From contig NC_079148.1 of assembly GCF_945859685.1 (NCBI RefSeq), positions 51,594,421 through 51,658,420 of the forward strand: a stretch of DNA of 64,000 nucleotides, read 5' to 3'. This DNA is from Eupeodes corollae (taxonomy: Eukaryota > Arthropoda > Insecta > Diptera > Syrphidae). The position numbers and the translations under genes were made by a program. Shown here piece by piece: positions 22,441-35,519 of this stretch (position 1 is its first letter; each line of letters begins with the position of its first letter). The notes beneath the pieces are model-generated. The model was not told where the DNA came from, ran no database searches, and worked only from the letters and a program-made list of their open reading frames with translations.

Positions 22441-23691
22441 AAGGGTGTCCCAAAATTAACACAAGATTTGAATTTGCCGCCATTTGTGCAGTGAAGTGTT
22501 GGTTACCCTGAAAAAAAAGCAATTTGATAGCTAACAGTATAGGGTTATTAAAAATGGAGCGTTACACGATAAAACAACGGCAACGTGTCTTCATTATTAA
22601 AGAATATTTCAAAAATAGTGAAAGCTTGGCGGCTGCAGTTCGAAAAATTCATACAAAATATGGTCGGAATAGTGTTTTGACTTCGTCAACTGTGAAGAGA
22701 TTAATTGTAAAATTCATGGAGACTGGATCCGTTGGAGGCGCCAAACACACTGGTCGTCCAAGAGTCAGTGCGTGAGAGTGTTGCTGACAATCCAGGAACC
22801 TCAATTCGACGTCGTGGACAAGAATTGCAAATTTCAAGAACCTCTCTACAGCGTATACTCACCAAAGATCTGTGTCTTCATGCTTACAAAATTCAATTGA
22901 AGCCTAATGACCATGGACAGAGAAGAGAGTTCGTTGAATGGATTATTGAACATCAACAAATGGACCCTGATTTTTCGAGCAAAATCCTCCTAAGCGATGA
23001 AGCACATTTTCATTTTGATAGCTTTGTCAATCGCCAAAATTGCCGCATTTGGGGTTCGGAGAACCCAAAAATGCATCCACAACGCGTGACTGTATGGTGT
23101 GGATTTTGGGCTGGAGGCATAATTGGGCCATATTTTTTTGAAAATGATGCTGGTCAGGCAGTGACTGTTACTGGTGCTCGATATCGCGACATGATTACAC
23201 ATTTCTTTCAACCAAAATTGGATTATATTGATGTGTCCAATATGTGGTATCAACAAGACGGTGCCACATGTCATACAGCCCGTGAAACAATTTAATTACT
23301 GCATGAGACATTTCCAGGTCGTGTACTCTCTCGTTTCGGTGATCAAAATTAGCCTCCTAGATCGTGTGATTTAACTTAAATAACTTAATTAGACTTCTTT
23401 TTATGGGGTTATTTGAAATCACAAGTCTTTGTCAACAAGCCCACAACCACCCGTGCATTAAAGGAGGAGATTCAACTCTGCATCAACGAAATTCAGCCAC
23501 ATTTATGCAGAATGGTCATGGAAAATTTCAACATGTGCATGCAAAGCCGTGGAGGCCATTTGTCCGATGTGTTATTCCATACATAACCCTATCCTTTGTA
23601 CTTTACGAGTCAATACAAATATAACTATCAAAAGACTAAAAACGGCGTTTTCTATTTAATTCAAATCTTGCGTTAATTTTGGGACACCCTT
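22441..23691 (+). mobile_element. Mariner-like DNA transposon with near-perfect 34-bp inverted repeats
   Basis: Terminal inverted repeats at 22441-22474 and 23658-23691 start AAGGGTGTCCCAAAATTAAC and differ at one base in 34. They are flanked by TA target duplications at 22439-22440 and 23692-23693. Total length is 1251 bp, normal for a complete mariner-type element. The single gene inside is broken, so the copy could move only if transposase were supplied from elsewhere and the ends still function. It sits in the homeobox intron on the sense strand. Confidence 0.9.
22554..23585 (+). pseudogene. Broken mariner-like transposase
   Basis: Starts MERYTIKQRQRVFIIKEYF with a helix-turn-helix region (residues ~1-70, ending KHTGRPR). 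A +1 frameshift with loss of a few codons near 22760 leads into VRESVADNPGTSIRRRGQEL. The first catalytic Asp lies in ILLSDEAHFHFD (about 23000) and the second in MWYQQDGATCHTA (about 23260). A stop at 23293 and another before PPRSCD precede the third Asp, which I count about 36 residues after the second. The C-terminus (KSQVFVNKPTTTRALKEEI) resumes near 23415. Cut-and-paste transposition is the family function; this copy cannot encode it. Confidence 0.85.
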
Positions 23692-23693
23692 TA

Positions 23694-24246
23694 CTTATGT
23701 GATGTTTAGTTGATTATTCAAAAGTTTTCAAGCTGATGAAAATAATAGAGATCTTGCACTTTTCTATCAACTAAGAATTGACGGTTAATGATGTTTGTAT
23801 AAGTGACACTTTAGTCAATTTGATGTCAATATTTGACATAAATGTTAACAAAAATATTGATGATTCCAAGAAAGTTATATATTTTAAATAGCAAGTGTTC
23901 GATACTTATGTTATTAAATATATACCATTGTTTAACCTTGTAGAAACTTTAAAACAAAATTGGTATTTCCACTACCATAGCATATAAAACTATTCAAGCA
24001 CTTGGTTTTATAAATACGTTAAACTACAGATATATGTAGTATAAAAAAGGTAGGAAATCACCAGTTAAATTCCATTAAACGTTACTACCTTTATTTATAA
24101 CAATGTGAGATAAAGTAATTATAATCACATACTTACCAACAAAATTCCAACAAACTATTTAATCATATAAATAATAAGGTCTGATGAGTTTCACGCGTAC
24201 AACATCGACGTTCCAGAGGCGGATCAGGTTTAACAAGTGGAGAGTA
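23694..24246. other. AT-rich intron sequence
   Basis: No gene or element recognised; just before 24246 the sequence approaches the head of a SINE. Confidence 0.35.
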
Positions 24247-24249
24247 GTA

Positions 24250-25712
24250 CCCATGGCGTGATGGTTAGTACGTAGGACTTGTACGCCGACGATCTAATTG
24301 CGTACAGAACGGCCCGAAAGGTTGAGGTTATTAGAGTTCTCTTGCAGCGTGATATCGACAAGATTCAGCGATATTGCGACTACTGAAAACTGAAAAAAAA
24401 ATGTCCAGAAGTCGAAGACAATTCTGTTCCGGAATCCGTTGGCTAGGGCCACCAGGGATACGTGTAAGAATTGGCGCAAGATGGTCATCGTTGATCTTCA
24501 AGGGCAGCCAAAGTGTAGTGAAGTACCTCGGTATCTGGTTAGATCAGTATTTATATTTCGACAGACATATAATTGCTGCTCTGACCAGGGCCAAAGGAGC
24601 CGTCGCTCTGACGAAACGGTTGTTTTTTAGCAGTCGGCTTGACCCCAGAGCGAAGGTAATTTGCTACATGGCCCTCATACGGCCGATAATCGTTTATGGT
24701 TGTCCTGTGTGGTTCAACGTTGCCCCTTTCCAGATGGAGAAGTTTCGGGTGTTCGAGCGGCAGTGTTTACGACGCTGTACCGGCTTATATCGAACAGCCG
24801 AATCTTCTTACGTTATTTACTATTCCAACGAGGTTCTATACAACGGAGCTCTAATCAACAGAATTGACAATTTCGTGATAAAGTCGTCCGAGGTAACATT
24901 GCAAGAGCTATGTCCTCTACCAACAATTTAATTTTCGGGGCGTTCTATCCGAACGACGAGTATTTTGAAAGTGCACGCTTGAGCGGCTTCATTCCACCAA
25001 AGGCATTCCTCTTTTTAGGTAGATGCGGTCTGATACAGGATAGATTGGCAGTTCCGCTAATCTACCCGATTGATCAGGCGACTTCTGTACAATAGGGACG
25101 TCATGGCACAAGGCGGACCAGAGCTCCTTCGGTTAAGTAGGCCTGTGTCCGAACGGGACCGAAATGATAGGGTGAAGCAGAAGAACCAGTTTTGGTGGCT
25201 TCAATCGGCACTTGATAGTGGGTAGTCGGGATTGGGTTTTAAGCGTTGGCCGGCTTACATACTTGTTAAATAGTTTTAGGGTTTAGTTTTAAGTAGAATA
25301 GCCGCACAAAATGGTGGCACAAAAAAAATAATATACGAAAATATGGAACAATAAAAAAAAAGGAAAATGACAAATAAAAAAACAAAACATTTTAGATAGT
25401 TAGATTTGCTGCTGTGGTTAAAAATTAATAAAACAAAAAGTACGTAGTCATGCGAGACGTCTTAAGTTCAATCCCTGCCTGTGCCACATACAGTTTTTTC
25501 AGGGTGCTGCCTCTTGTGAGGAATTAACAAATTCTCCAAGAGTAATTCTTTTAATGAAAAGTGCTTTCTCAAATTAGTCGTTCGGATTCGGCTTAAAACT
25601 GTAGGTCTCCTCCACCCCTGACAGCATTACTCTCACACAGAAATGGTTAAGAATTAAGAGTTGTCACTAGGCCATAGTTCTCAACGGACAGTTGCACTAC
25701 CTAATTTCTTAA
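24250..25712 (+). repeat. tRNA-derived SINE, split by a LINE
   Basis: The head at 24250-24275 (CCATGGCGTGATGGTTAGTA) contains an A-box-like TGGCGTGATGG. After the inserted LINE the body resumes at 25448 with a B-box-like AGTTCAATCCC (25465-25475). The family body follows (TTCTCCAAGAGTAATTCTT, CGTTCGGATTCGGCTTAAAA), then the tail TCTCAACGGACAGTTGCACT with a short A/T-rich end near 25712. These are the parts of a pol III SINE with a tRNA-like promoter. Other copies are at 30355 (minus) and 59032 (partial), with a tail fragment at 10373. No named family is recognised. Confidence 0.75.
24276..25438 (+). mobile_element. LINE family 2, copy 2, inserted inside a SINE
   Basis: Flanked by AGTACGTAG at 24267-24275 and 25439-25447, part of the SINE head. 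The LINE is 5'-truncated within the catalytic box (YADDLIAYRTA at about 24285). It keeps the C-terminal domain (FNVAPFQMEKFRVFERQCL, YRTAESSYVIYYSNEVLYN) and the 3' UTR (GATTTGCTGCTGT, then an A-rich end). Frameshifts near 24390 and 24890. About five bases (GACTT) between the left repeat and the first recognisable LINE base may be SINE remnant or untemplated bases added at the junction. Confidence 0.8.
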
Positions 25713-28700
25713 TTTATTATTTACAAGTCGAGAGTCAATGTATTATTATTTTAAAGGAGTTAATGAATCTTGAAAATGTTGATCTTAATTACAAAACTGT
25801 GGTCTTGACAAAAATAAATACAAGTGAACTTTAGTTGCAAAATTGTAAAAATTAGCCGGAAAAATATTGCTCTTAAAGGTGGGGACATAGTTATTACAGT
25901 AAAGAAATAAATGACAAAGATAATACAATTTATTGATACTAAGAACTATAAATTAAAAAAGAAAATAATTTATATGCACGTTAAGTTAGACAGCTTAATA
26001 TTTAAAATGTCAATTTAAGCCACAAAAGTTTATTTAGATATACATAAGTGCAAATTGAATTCTAATTAAGTGCTAATTGATTTCTAATTAGTTGTATGAG
26101 TAAAGAGAATTAATTGTTCTATTCACTTTTCAAATATAGAATGTTATGATAAGTTTGGTCAGAAAATAATTGGCAGTCAATTATTTTATGTGCAAAATCA
26201 ATTTTAAGATTGTGTTCTTTTTTTTTTTTTCTTTAAGGATCAAAGCACTGATTTGTGGTTATAAAAAAAAAACACATGCCATCTAAAAGCTGAAACTGTC
26301 ATATATTATAAAGAAATTGTCACAAATTTGTTTTCGCTTAATGGTTAAAATTTAAAAAAAAAATTAAAATTCAGCTTTTCTTGTTTAAATTTGTGCTATA
26401 GATATTCTTAAAAAAATATGCCTTTAACGGTTTTTTAAAAATCATAAGATTCGGTTAAGATGATCGAAGAATATTTTCATACATTTATTTGATAATTTTT
26501 AATACAATTATTAATAAATCTACCAAAATAAATACTTCACTTGATGAATTATTTGTTATTATGTACTTTCCTTTTAAGTTGATACCAAAAAATGGTTCTT
26601 AAATAAGAAGTCGAAATTTAGTTGTTGACAAAGTATGGTAACATTCTAAAAAAATTGAAAGAATCGTGAAGAAGTCAAGTTACGGCAAAAACTGTTTGCA
26701 AATAAGATTATAAACTTTATTAAAAAAAAACCAAAGGTATTTGAAATTAAATTGAAAATGTATCCATCTTGACTAATCATTAAAAATTTGGATCAATAGA
26801 AATTTTATAGAAATATTGTCTTCAGGTTGTTCTTAGATCATTTGTGAAAACTAAAGTTCCGAGCAGCTATTAAACATATTGCAAAAAGTAATTTGTTTTC
26901 AAAATGGCTGTATTTCCAATGTCGGTGAAACTCTAAACCTTCTTTTCTTAATAAATCATATTTTTCCAAATGTATAATATAGAAATAACAAAATAATTTT
27001 TAAAACAGTATACTTGATCTTCTTTCAACCCCCAACCCTTAAAGTTTTTGTTCCAGTCCAAAATAAAGGGACATTGTGAGGAGTGTTAAGGACGTATCAA
27101 TTAAGCTCTTTACCACAAGTTAGTAAGTAATTTTTTCAAAGTATGTCCACTTGTCGCTAATTTATCTGCCGAATAACGCAAGAATATATATAAGTAGAGC
27201 TTAAAAGTATCTTCTACCCTGTTACTGGCAAAAACCCAATTTTTCCTAACCACCCCTGGGACATGGGCTCCATTTTTCTTTCTAAAAACGAACAAAGAAA
27301 AAAAAACGTTCCATTTACCGATATTGTTAAGCTGCTTAACAATTATACCCTTCCTGCTGCTGTTTATAATGAAAAATGTTTGCAATTTACTTTATGTTTT
27401 TTCACACATGCACAACAAAATAATACAACAACAACAACAACAAAAAAAACTCACATCAAGCAAATAATTGATTTAATTAAAAGTCTTTCACTTTTATTAT
27501 TTTTTTGTATTGTGTTATTTTTATTCCCTATGTGATTATGCCTACATAGGTAAGGTAGGTATATTCAGATATGTGTTTTTTTAAATATTTATAACAAATG
27601 CACTCGTCTGCAACTTGCAATTAAATATTGCACTAGTTTTTTTTCACTTAAAAGTTATTGTTCCCCTTTTAAGTTAGATGTACGTATGTTTATATTTTTT
27701 TCATTTCATTTTGTGTTTAATAATATGGCACATTGCAATTTCAAACTTGGTTACACATTAAATGATATACTTTGTTCATACGTATATAACAATATATAAT
27801 ATATATGTATGTATATAAAACAGTTTATATTTATGTAGGAAATAAAGTTATTATAACGATATTTGCGATGATGTTGTGCCTGGATGTGATGTAGTAATTA
27901 TATTTTATTAAGTTATTCATTAGGTTTATACAAAGTATGAATGTATAAGCTGTTAAAAGAGAGGCCTTAGAGGAGTTTTGAAAAATGAAGACAAAATTAG
28001 GAATGAGGGAAACACTTTTAAGTCATTCACAATTTTTAAAAATGTATACAAGGGAGAGAAAGAAATAAAGTATTTAAAACAATAAATTTCCTTGTGAAAA
28101 TATTTCTTTGTTTTGCTGAGGATATTACCAACAAAAAATTCCCTCGTTAATATAATTTCCTAAAATCAAAATTGTACCTACTCAAAATCATAAAAAAAAA
28201 ATTGTCTAAAAAACTTCAAACAAATACATAGATGAAAATCAAGTTAAAAGACGTTCAGACTTTATTTCTCCCTCATAAATAATTTCTATTCACAAAACTA
28301 GTTATTCAGCTCTGGGCTTCTGCCAACATCATCGTATCAAGATCAAGACTCGTTACATCTTTCTGCAACTTAGTTCATCATTTTTATTGCATAATTTTAT
28401 GACAGCCCTCCATTTACAGTGTCAGTGATGGTCAGTGGCAAAGTTGCTTCCACAAAAGTCATTCATAGTCATCAAAACCTAACCACTTCGTGATAGGTTT
28501 TATGATGGTCTTTTATATGACTCCTTCTATGGGTTTACATTTATATGAAGATGATGGTAACTGGTAACGTTTCTGATTTGATTTATAATTGGACAAACAC
28601 TCCACTTGCATACGCTTTACCGCACTTACGGAATATGCAGTGGTGTATAAAGAAGTATGTGTGCAATTTATATCATGATGTGGCAATAATTGTCCTTGGA

Positions 28701-30354
28701 AAGGATTAAACTGTAGCCATAGACATTTATTCAGTTTGGTATAACAATTTTCACCCGGAGGCCTATAGAGTTTAAAGCAATTCAGCAGCAGTAGGAGCAG
28801 CAAAAGCAACAGCAGCAGCCATGTCGGTCTCAAAATTACCACCAAAACGGGCACAAGTTATAAAACTTGGCGTGATTTGTGAGTATAAAAAGGAACAACT
28901 TCAAAACGATGCATTTAGTGCAGCTGCACCTCTCGCTTATATTCTGCCATCATCGCTGCCGCACCATGCCACCGCTCCGTCATTGTCGTCATCGTCATCG
29001 CTTAATGCTCCAACTCCGTATATTTGCACGAAGATCATGAAGAATATATATACTTGTATAAGAAGCGTTTGGAGGAGAATAAGCGGGAAACTGTTTTTAT
29101 AAATATTTCACAAGCGCAATTCAAGTGCGGGATGCCAATATGCCATCAGCAGCAAAGGAAATTGGCTCTTTAGAGCATGATTTGAATTTCTCGTGCAGCA
29201 GGCTACTACCTTCTTCCATCCTACTTCTGAGTACTAACATACAATACAGAAGTGGATCATTAGCGAGGGAGCTGGAGCATTTTTCAACACACAGTATATG
29301 ACGTTGAAGGCAGCGACTGCAGAGCGTTCAGCCGCCATTATTCGCTACTTTTCCATTTTTTACATATATTTTCAGTGTATAGAGTATAACTCTAATTGGC
29401 GGTTTATCTTAAATTCAAAAACTGGACGTACTTATACACAGCTAGAGAGAGAGCAAATAATTTCTGCTGAAGGATTTTGGTTCAAAAGGGCAGGAACATG
29501 CTAATAGTTTGAAAAATTTCGTTACCAATTTGTGTTATGATCAGCATAGTGAGACTTGAGAGAGATGGAGGGGGTTGAAAATAATATGCAGACATTATAG
29601 TGGGAGGTTTTGAGAAGGCTTTGGATGTTTTTGTTTTAGAAATTGAATGCCCTTGCTTTAAAATGGTTGTTATTATATAAGTAGGTAGGCAATGAAGGTA
29701 GAAGTTGCGGAAAGTTATTTTTCAATGCTAATTGGAAATTGGTTTTGTTTTGAACTTTATTCCAATTTTTGTTTAGTTTATTTTTGTATTTATGGTGATT
29801 TGGTGGAATTGATTAAAAGAAAAATGAACAGTTTAATTTGATTTTTGGTAATTGGCATTAAATAATAACAAGCGAGTAGTCGCATTTATATTTTTACACT
29901 TTTTCATATACAAATTTAAACACTTCAGCGTTTAAAGTAATCTGAAACTTCAACTTTGAAAGTACAAAAAAACGTGTTTAGTTAAAATTAAAAAAAAAAA
30001 ATACAATTTGAGAACTTGGAACAAAACAAAAAATCAGAAAATCTTAACATTAGAATTGTTTTTATTGTTTAATGTTTCTTTTTGAAAAAAAAATTATTTT
30101 TTAACTGTTATTGATTTAAAAAAGCTTAGAAATACCAACATAAATATATATAAAAATGCATAAATAAATATTAAACAACTGAACCATTTAAATTACACAC
30201 AATTACATACTTATATTTTTTAACTAAACCACAAAATTAAAACAATAATCTAACAAACAAAAGAGCTGATGCGCGAACTTTAATATGACTATTACTATAT
30301 TTTATCACTATTTTTACCCACTTATGCCGTGGGATTTCTTTTGTGAACTTGAAT
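25713..30354. other. Central intron without recognised elements
   Basis: AT-rich. The block 28380-29150 is less AT-rich, with a CAG/GCA-rich stretch (28780-28825) and a TATA-like GTATAAAAAGG at 28882-28892. Open frames of 93-113 codons there are low-complexity and unrelated to proteins I know. This block is a candidate regulatory region or nested promoter, with weak support. Confidence 0.35.
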
Positions 30355-30628
30355 GCTTAGGCTCAAGAGTCCGTTGAGAACTAGGGCCTAGTGACTTACA
30401 ACTCTTAAGCATTCCTGTGTGCGACTATAATGTTATCATGTATGGAGGAGACCAACAGTTCTAAACCGAATCCGAACGGCTATTTTGGGAAAGCGCTTTT
30501 TATGACAATAATCACTCTCGGAGGATCTGTAAATACTCGTGAAAAAAACTTAGATGGCACAGGCAGATTTTAAACCCAAGATTTCTGGTATGACAATCTA
30601 ACGCACTAGCCGTCACGCCACGGGTACT
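30355..30628 (-). repeat. tRNA-derived SINE, nearly full length
   Basis: Read on the minus strand from 30628: CCCGTGGCGTGACGGCTAGT (A-box region), a degenerate B box (GGGTTTAAAATCT), CTGCCTGTGCCATCTAAG, the body (CGTTCGGATTCGG) and the tail (CACTAGGCCCTAGTTCTCAA, then CGGACTCTTG). This is the same family as 24250-25712. The tail end is diverged. Confidence 0.75.
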
Positions 30629-30769
30629 ACTACTTAATTTTCTTTTGCATTTTCTAAAAAGTAATTTTTTGAGACTATTAGTTTTATTAAACTCAGATTT
30701 AATCCCCATAGTGGCAGAATCTATTTTAGAATAAAACTCATCATTTATAAACTTATTTATGTTTCCTTA

Positions 30770-32015
30770 GGTTAGGTTATGGTTAGGTTATAGTGGCTGT
30801 CCAAGATGGAAACGGACACACTTAGGCCAGTTTAATGGCCCATTGTGATACCACATGAATCATGAGGCTTCCTCCTAAGCTCAATGGAACCAGCTTGAGT
30901 CCCTTAGGAAACGTGAGAGGCTGATTATACCGATATGATTTAGATCGTTTAGATCGTCAAAGAAGAATTCTCCTAAGTAATTCTTGCGTTTTCGAGCTAG
31001 AGCAGGGCATGTGCAGAGAAGATGAAGAACCGTTTCTTCCTCTTCCTCGTCCATACAGCTTCTGCAAAAGTCATTTGAGAATACGCCTAGTCTCGTGGCG
31101 TGCTATCCTATTAGACACTGTCCGGTTATGACACCTATCATCGAGCTTATATGCGATTTGCTTAGAGAGAGCAAGCACCTTGAACGTTTTAAATCCAGTG
31201 TTGGTTAGATGCTTTTTGTGGCTTGACACGTGGTGATGTCCGTCCACCTGGTGCCAGCCCTCCTCACAGCGTCTTGCATTAGTAGCAGTTTACAAGTAGC
31301 GATTGGTTTGCCAGTACTTGCCAAACGTGGTAGGATGGTCTGTACTGCACCGTTCCTGGCGAGTTCATCATCCTTACAGTTACCTGGAATGTCTCTATGG
31401 CCCGGCACCCAGCAAAGGGGAATATTAAACTGTTGCGCCATCTCCATTAGAGATGTTCGACAGTTATGGACTATTATGGAGTTTGTAGAGACAGAGTCCA
31501 GAGATTTGATAGCGGCCTGGCTGTCAGAGAAAATACGGATATCAGATGTTGATATCACGTTTTCTTTGAGCCAAGACAAGACTTCCTTAATCGCCAAAAG
31601 TTCCGCCTGGAACACGCTACAATGATTGGGAAGGCGGAATGAGAGATTTAATTTCAGTCGTTCAGCGTACACATCTCTACCAACCCCTTCTTTGTTTTTG
31701 ACCCATCGGTGTAAAAATGGATTGACTTATCCTCCAAGAATGTCCTATCCTCCCAAAAAGATCTGGTAGGTATAGAAATCTGGAAGTTTCTGTCGAATTG
31801 TATTTGGGGGATGGTGTAGTCTGTGTGCTTTGGAATTGATTCTAAATACCTTAGAATTACGGAGTGGCCAATGTTGTTGTTAGTCCACTGCGACGATGCT
31901 TTGAGACGAATAGCAGAGCTTGAAGCTATTTGTTTGCTTAATATGTCAAGAGGTGTTAGGTAGAGCAAGGTGTCCAGTGGCGCAGACGGGGTCGTGCGAA
32001 GCGATCCGCTTATAC
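30770..32015 (-). mobile_element. RNase H-bearing LINE, copy B, 5'-truncated, with 11-bp TSD
   Basis: Flanked by ATGTTTCCTTA at 30759-30769 and 32016-32026. It encodes, on the minus strand, the end of RT (NNIGHSVILRYLESIPKHTD) and then an RNase H domain. The domain has FYTDGSK (first Asp), ELLAIKEVLSWL, IRIFSDSQAAIKSL (central Asp), WVPGHRDIPGNCKDDELAR and SIIVHNCR. Order and motifs are typical of the RNase H of I/LOA-type LINEs. One frameshift near 31650 splits the domain. The 3' end is (GGTTA)n-like on the + strand (30770-30790). Confidence 0.85.
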
Positions 32016-32026
32016 ATGTTTCCTTA

Positions 32027-35000
32027 AGAAAGATTCTTTATCAAGCAATATATACTTAAAGTCATCGTTAAAGTGTTTTTTCTCAAAATAAATTTTACTC
32101 TCAATATGTCAACAGAAACTTTGTATCAACCTTGCAGTTCCTCGACGTTAGTTTAAATTTATCGGTGTCAATACAGTATGTAGGTACATATGTGAACTAA
32201 TTGAAAACAAGTTCGGTTTGATTAAAAATATTTATTATGATCTTAGCAGATTTTCAGCTGCTGTGCACAATAATAATAATAATAATTAAAGGTATTGCTA
32301 TAACAATAAAACCTGCAACAAAAAAAACACTCCAATTATATATTAACACCTATTTGCGAATTTGAATTCCTAACATTACACATTCCAATGCAAATGAAAT
32401 TGCCAATTTATATTTTTTTTCATTTTTTCTTAATGCAAATTGCAAAAAGTTGTTTATTTGATTTATGAATGCTTTTAGTATTTTTTTACTGATATAAAAA
32501 GTCAATATCCAGAAAATAGGTATGTCTACTTACTCGTTCGTATATGCACATACTTGAGATACTTTCATATACATACACACATAAATCTTCGATCAAGCTG
32601 CCTTATAAGACTGCCACTCAAATTTTATTGAAAAATTATTATTGAGAGTAGATACATTGTCTGTCTATATGGGTATGTCTTTACCTAGGTTGGTATTTCT
32701 ATTATAAGTTTTTTTAAGACCAGTTTATTCACCTGGCTATGGCGAGCATGTTATAAGACCTGATCCAACAATTAAGTAATTTGTATCCTATTACTTCATA
32801 AACTGATTCATTAAGAGCACCAATTAAGAGCGCGTTCTTTGAAGAGCCTTTTTTTCAAGTTTTTTTTTGGTATACACATTATGCCCCTCGTGCATTTATT
32901 ATTAGCAAGTGACAGGTACTTCCAAGTTCACCTTTTAACTTCAATCGAAGGCGTTACTCGAATCAGTTTAAACCAATCATGCTGAGTCGAGACGGTCTTT
33001 CAAAGCTTAAAAATGAAAGGAAAAAAAACGAAAATCATTTAGACGAATATTTAAATACACTCTCTAGCGCGCTACCTCTGAATGAATATAAGAAGAAGAG
33101 ATGCTCTGATGACTGAACTAAAGTATAAAAGGTCGGCATCCGAACAATTATCTTTTCTGCTCATCATGTTCGTTCGTCAAATTTACGCCCTAAGTCGATT
33201 GAGGCGCCACTATGATGTACCTTCGAAAAGGCCATAACGGCGCCGCCGCCGTCTCTCGATGCTATATTATAATCACCGCCAACAAAGGCTATATACTCGT
33301 AGGTACACAGCCATACCTACATCGTTTGAAGTCAAAGTGTGTGTCAAGATTTCTTGCTTCTGGTTGTGCTATGCTGATGGCTTATGGCTGGTGCTGCTGG
33401 GTGTACATATATTTTCGATCATTAATTTTGTGTGTTAAGAAAAGTCTTTTTCGACATCTTATAAGAAGCCTTTGCATATAGAGCTAGGAAAAGAAATGTA
33501 CATATACATAAAAGGTTGCACTACTGCTGTTTAACTAATTCCATCAATTAAAACTTTTCTTTCCTTTATTTTTTTGATGCGCACTTGAAGATTAAGGAAA
33601 AACAAAAATCCTCAAAAAGATCAATTATCTCAAGGTACGTACCTGACGGTTTTACGTGTATGAGGAGAAATACCTCTTTGACCATATCCATGTCAAGGTG
33701 ACAGAATAAAACAATAGTTGCAAAAATAAAACAGGTCCTTTCCAATAGGATTAACTTTATTTTTGGGATACAAAAAGGTGTGCAATTATGGGCGGATCAA
33801 TACAATTAAATTAAATGGATATGCAAAATTTCGTAGACACACAATTTTGAAATTGTATTTATTTGGCAAAACTCTGACGCCAGCTAGAAAAAAGGGATGG
33901 TATTTGTTGTTGTTTTTTTTATTTCTTCTTCTTTAATTTTTATTTAATCCTATTAAATTATCATCTCATCACCCTTCGGTGAACAATACATTTTTATTTT
34001 AAAACCGGAACGAATCATTGTAAACATTTTGAAGAATTTTATAGTGTTGCTGGCAAAGAACATAGAAAACCACATCGAATTTGAACTCGTCTTATACGTA
34101 TACGAATTTGAGAAAAAAAAAGGGATGCAATCTATATAGATACTTAAGTGCTTAACAATTATTGTTGGTTTTGATTTTGATGGAGGAAATAAAATATCAT
34201 TAATAATCCAAGAGGGGAATTTTATGAGTTTTGCAGTAATCTTTAGCAATATCGTCAACATTTATTTGAAAATAATCAAGAATTACTCAAGAAAGCAGCC
34301 TTTCCTATTTCTATGCAGTACTGTACAACATGTACATGTATATGTTATTTTATCAATCACGATTTGAGATGTGGAACCCAAAAACAAGTTTCCTAAAAAC
34401 TTGCGAAATATTAAAAAAACAGAATGGGAGTTTCAAGGAGAACACTTCGCTCAACCCTAAGTACTATATTTTACACTTTTTAAAGCGGCCTATCTGTCGA
34501 ATTGTAAATTTTGATATTCTTTAACGTTTCAATATGTTTACAACTTAAGACCTTTTCCTTTCTTTCTTCAACTATATCTCTTAAAATTAGAATCTATGCA
34601 GAAAAGAGTTACGAATAGATTAAGTCAGGCTTCTTTTCGAAATGCAATTTAAGGAAAGTACGCAAAAGAAATACTGTTGCAAAAATTGTCAAAATTGTTT
34701 TCTGACTGAAATAATTTGAGCAAAATTAAGATTCTTTCTGTAGAGCGTACTTCATTTTATACACAATATTTTTATTATCATTTGGAATTAGTTGAACAAA
34801 ATCAATGGAAAGTTTTAACAAAAATAATTCTGAAAAATAAAATTCTTTGGCGACTCCAATACTATCTTAAGAAAAACGTGGCACACAATTTTAAACGATT
34901 TACTAAGCTTAATAGATGATTGACCTAATTTTAAACGATCTTAACACTTTTAGCAATTTTCTAAATGCATGTTACAATTATGCTTATAAGAGCGGTGGAT

Positions 35001-35518
35001 GGTTTGTTTGAGTTACGAGTTAGAAATTCCAATTATAGGTCCGTTTAAGCGTATTTGCTTTGTTTTTCTCACGAACTGTCACTTTTTAGACATGAATCGA
35101 ATTTTTCTGTTTATCAGTTTATTATAGTTACAGAATTAAACAAAAAGAAAGGCTTAAAATTGTGGACTCTTTTAGTAAATTGTAAATATTTAGCAAATTG
35201 TTAGTCTTTACAATAAGATGTTTAAAATTTTGCACCAATGTTTTTGACGTGTCAGGGTTATTTTATATTATAAACTGTTTTATGATAAGTACTTCTTTAA
35301 CTTTTAACAAAAAATAAAAGAAAAATAATGCAAAGCCCTAACTCCCAGTTCATTCATATCTTCATTCTTCATAACTTAATTAAGCAACAAACTCTTTAAC
35401 GATAGATTCTTATACTTTTTGCAGACATTTACTTTTAATTCAGGACAAAAGTTATTTCAAGTTTTTTTTGAAGGACAACATTTTCTTAACATTAATGCAG
35501 TTTAATGATCAAGTATAT
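32027..35518. other. Intron sequence with a candidate core promoter
   Basis: AT-rich except for about 33040-33420, which is less AT-rich and holds a TATA-like box. The 89-codon frame at 33212-33481 shows no known domain. Remaining sequence is AT-rich and unremarkable. Confidence 0.4.
33123..33132 (+). promoter_or_regulatory. Candidate TATA box inside the intron
   Basis: GTATAAAAGG closely matches a strong pol II TATA box, and the sequence about 30 bases downstream (TCTTTTCTGCTCATCATG) could hold an initiation site. It lies in a GC-richer island of the homeobox intron, on the sense strand. It could be an alternative or nested promoter, or chance. Confidence 0.25.
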
Positions 35519-35519
35519 A

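Noticed and set aside
28513..29102. Overlapping open frames of 93-113 codons on both strands
   Set aside because: Low-complexity Leu- or Ser-rich translations from CAG/GCA-rich DNA; no domain, no conserved motif, no splice context.
33212..33481. 89-codon open frame downstream of a TATA-like box
   Set aside because: Composition and codon use look random; kept only as part of a possible promoter region.
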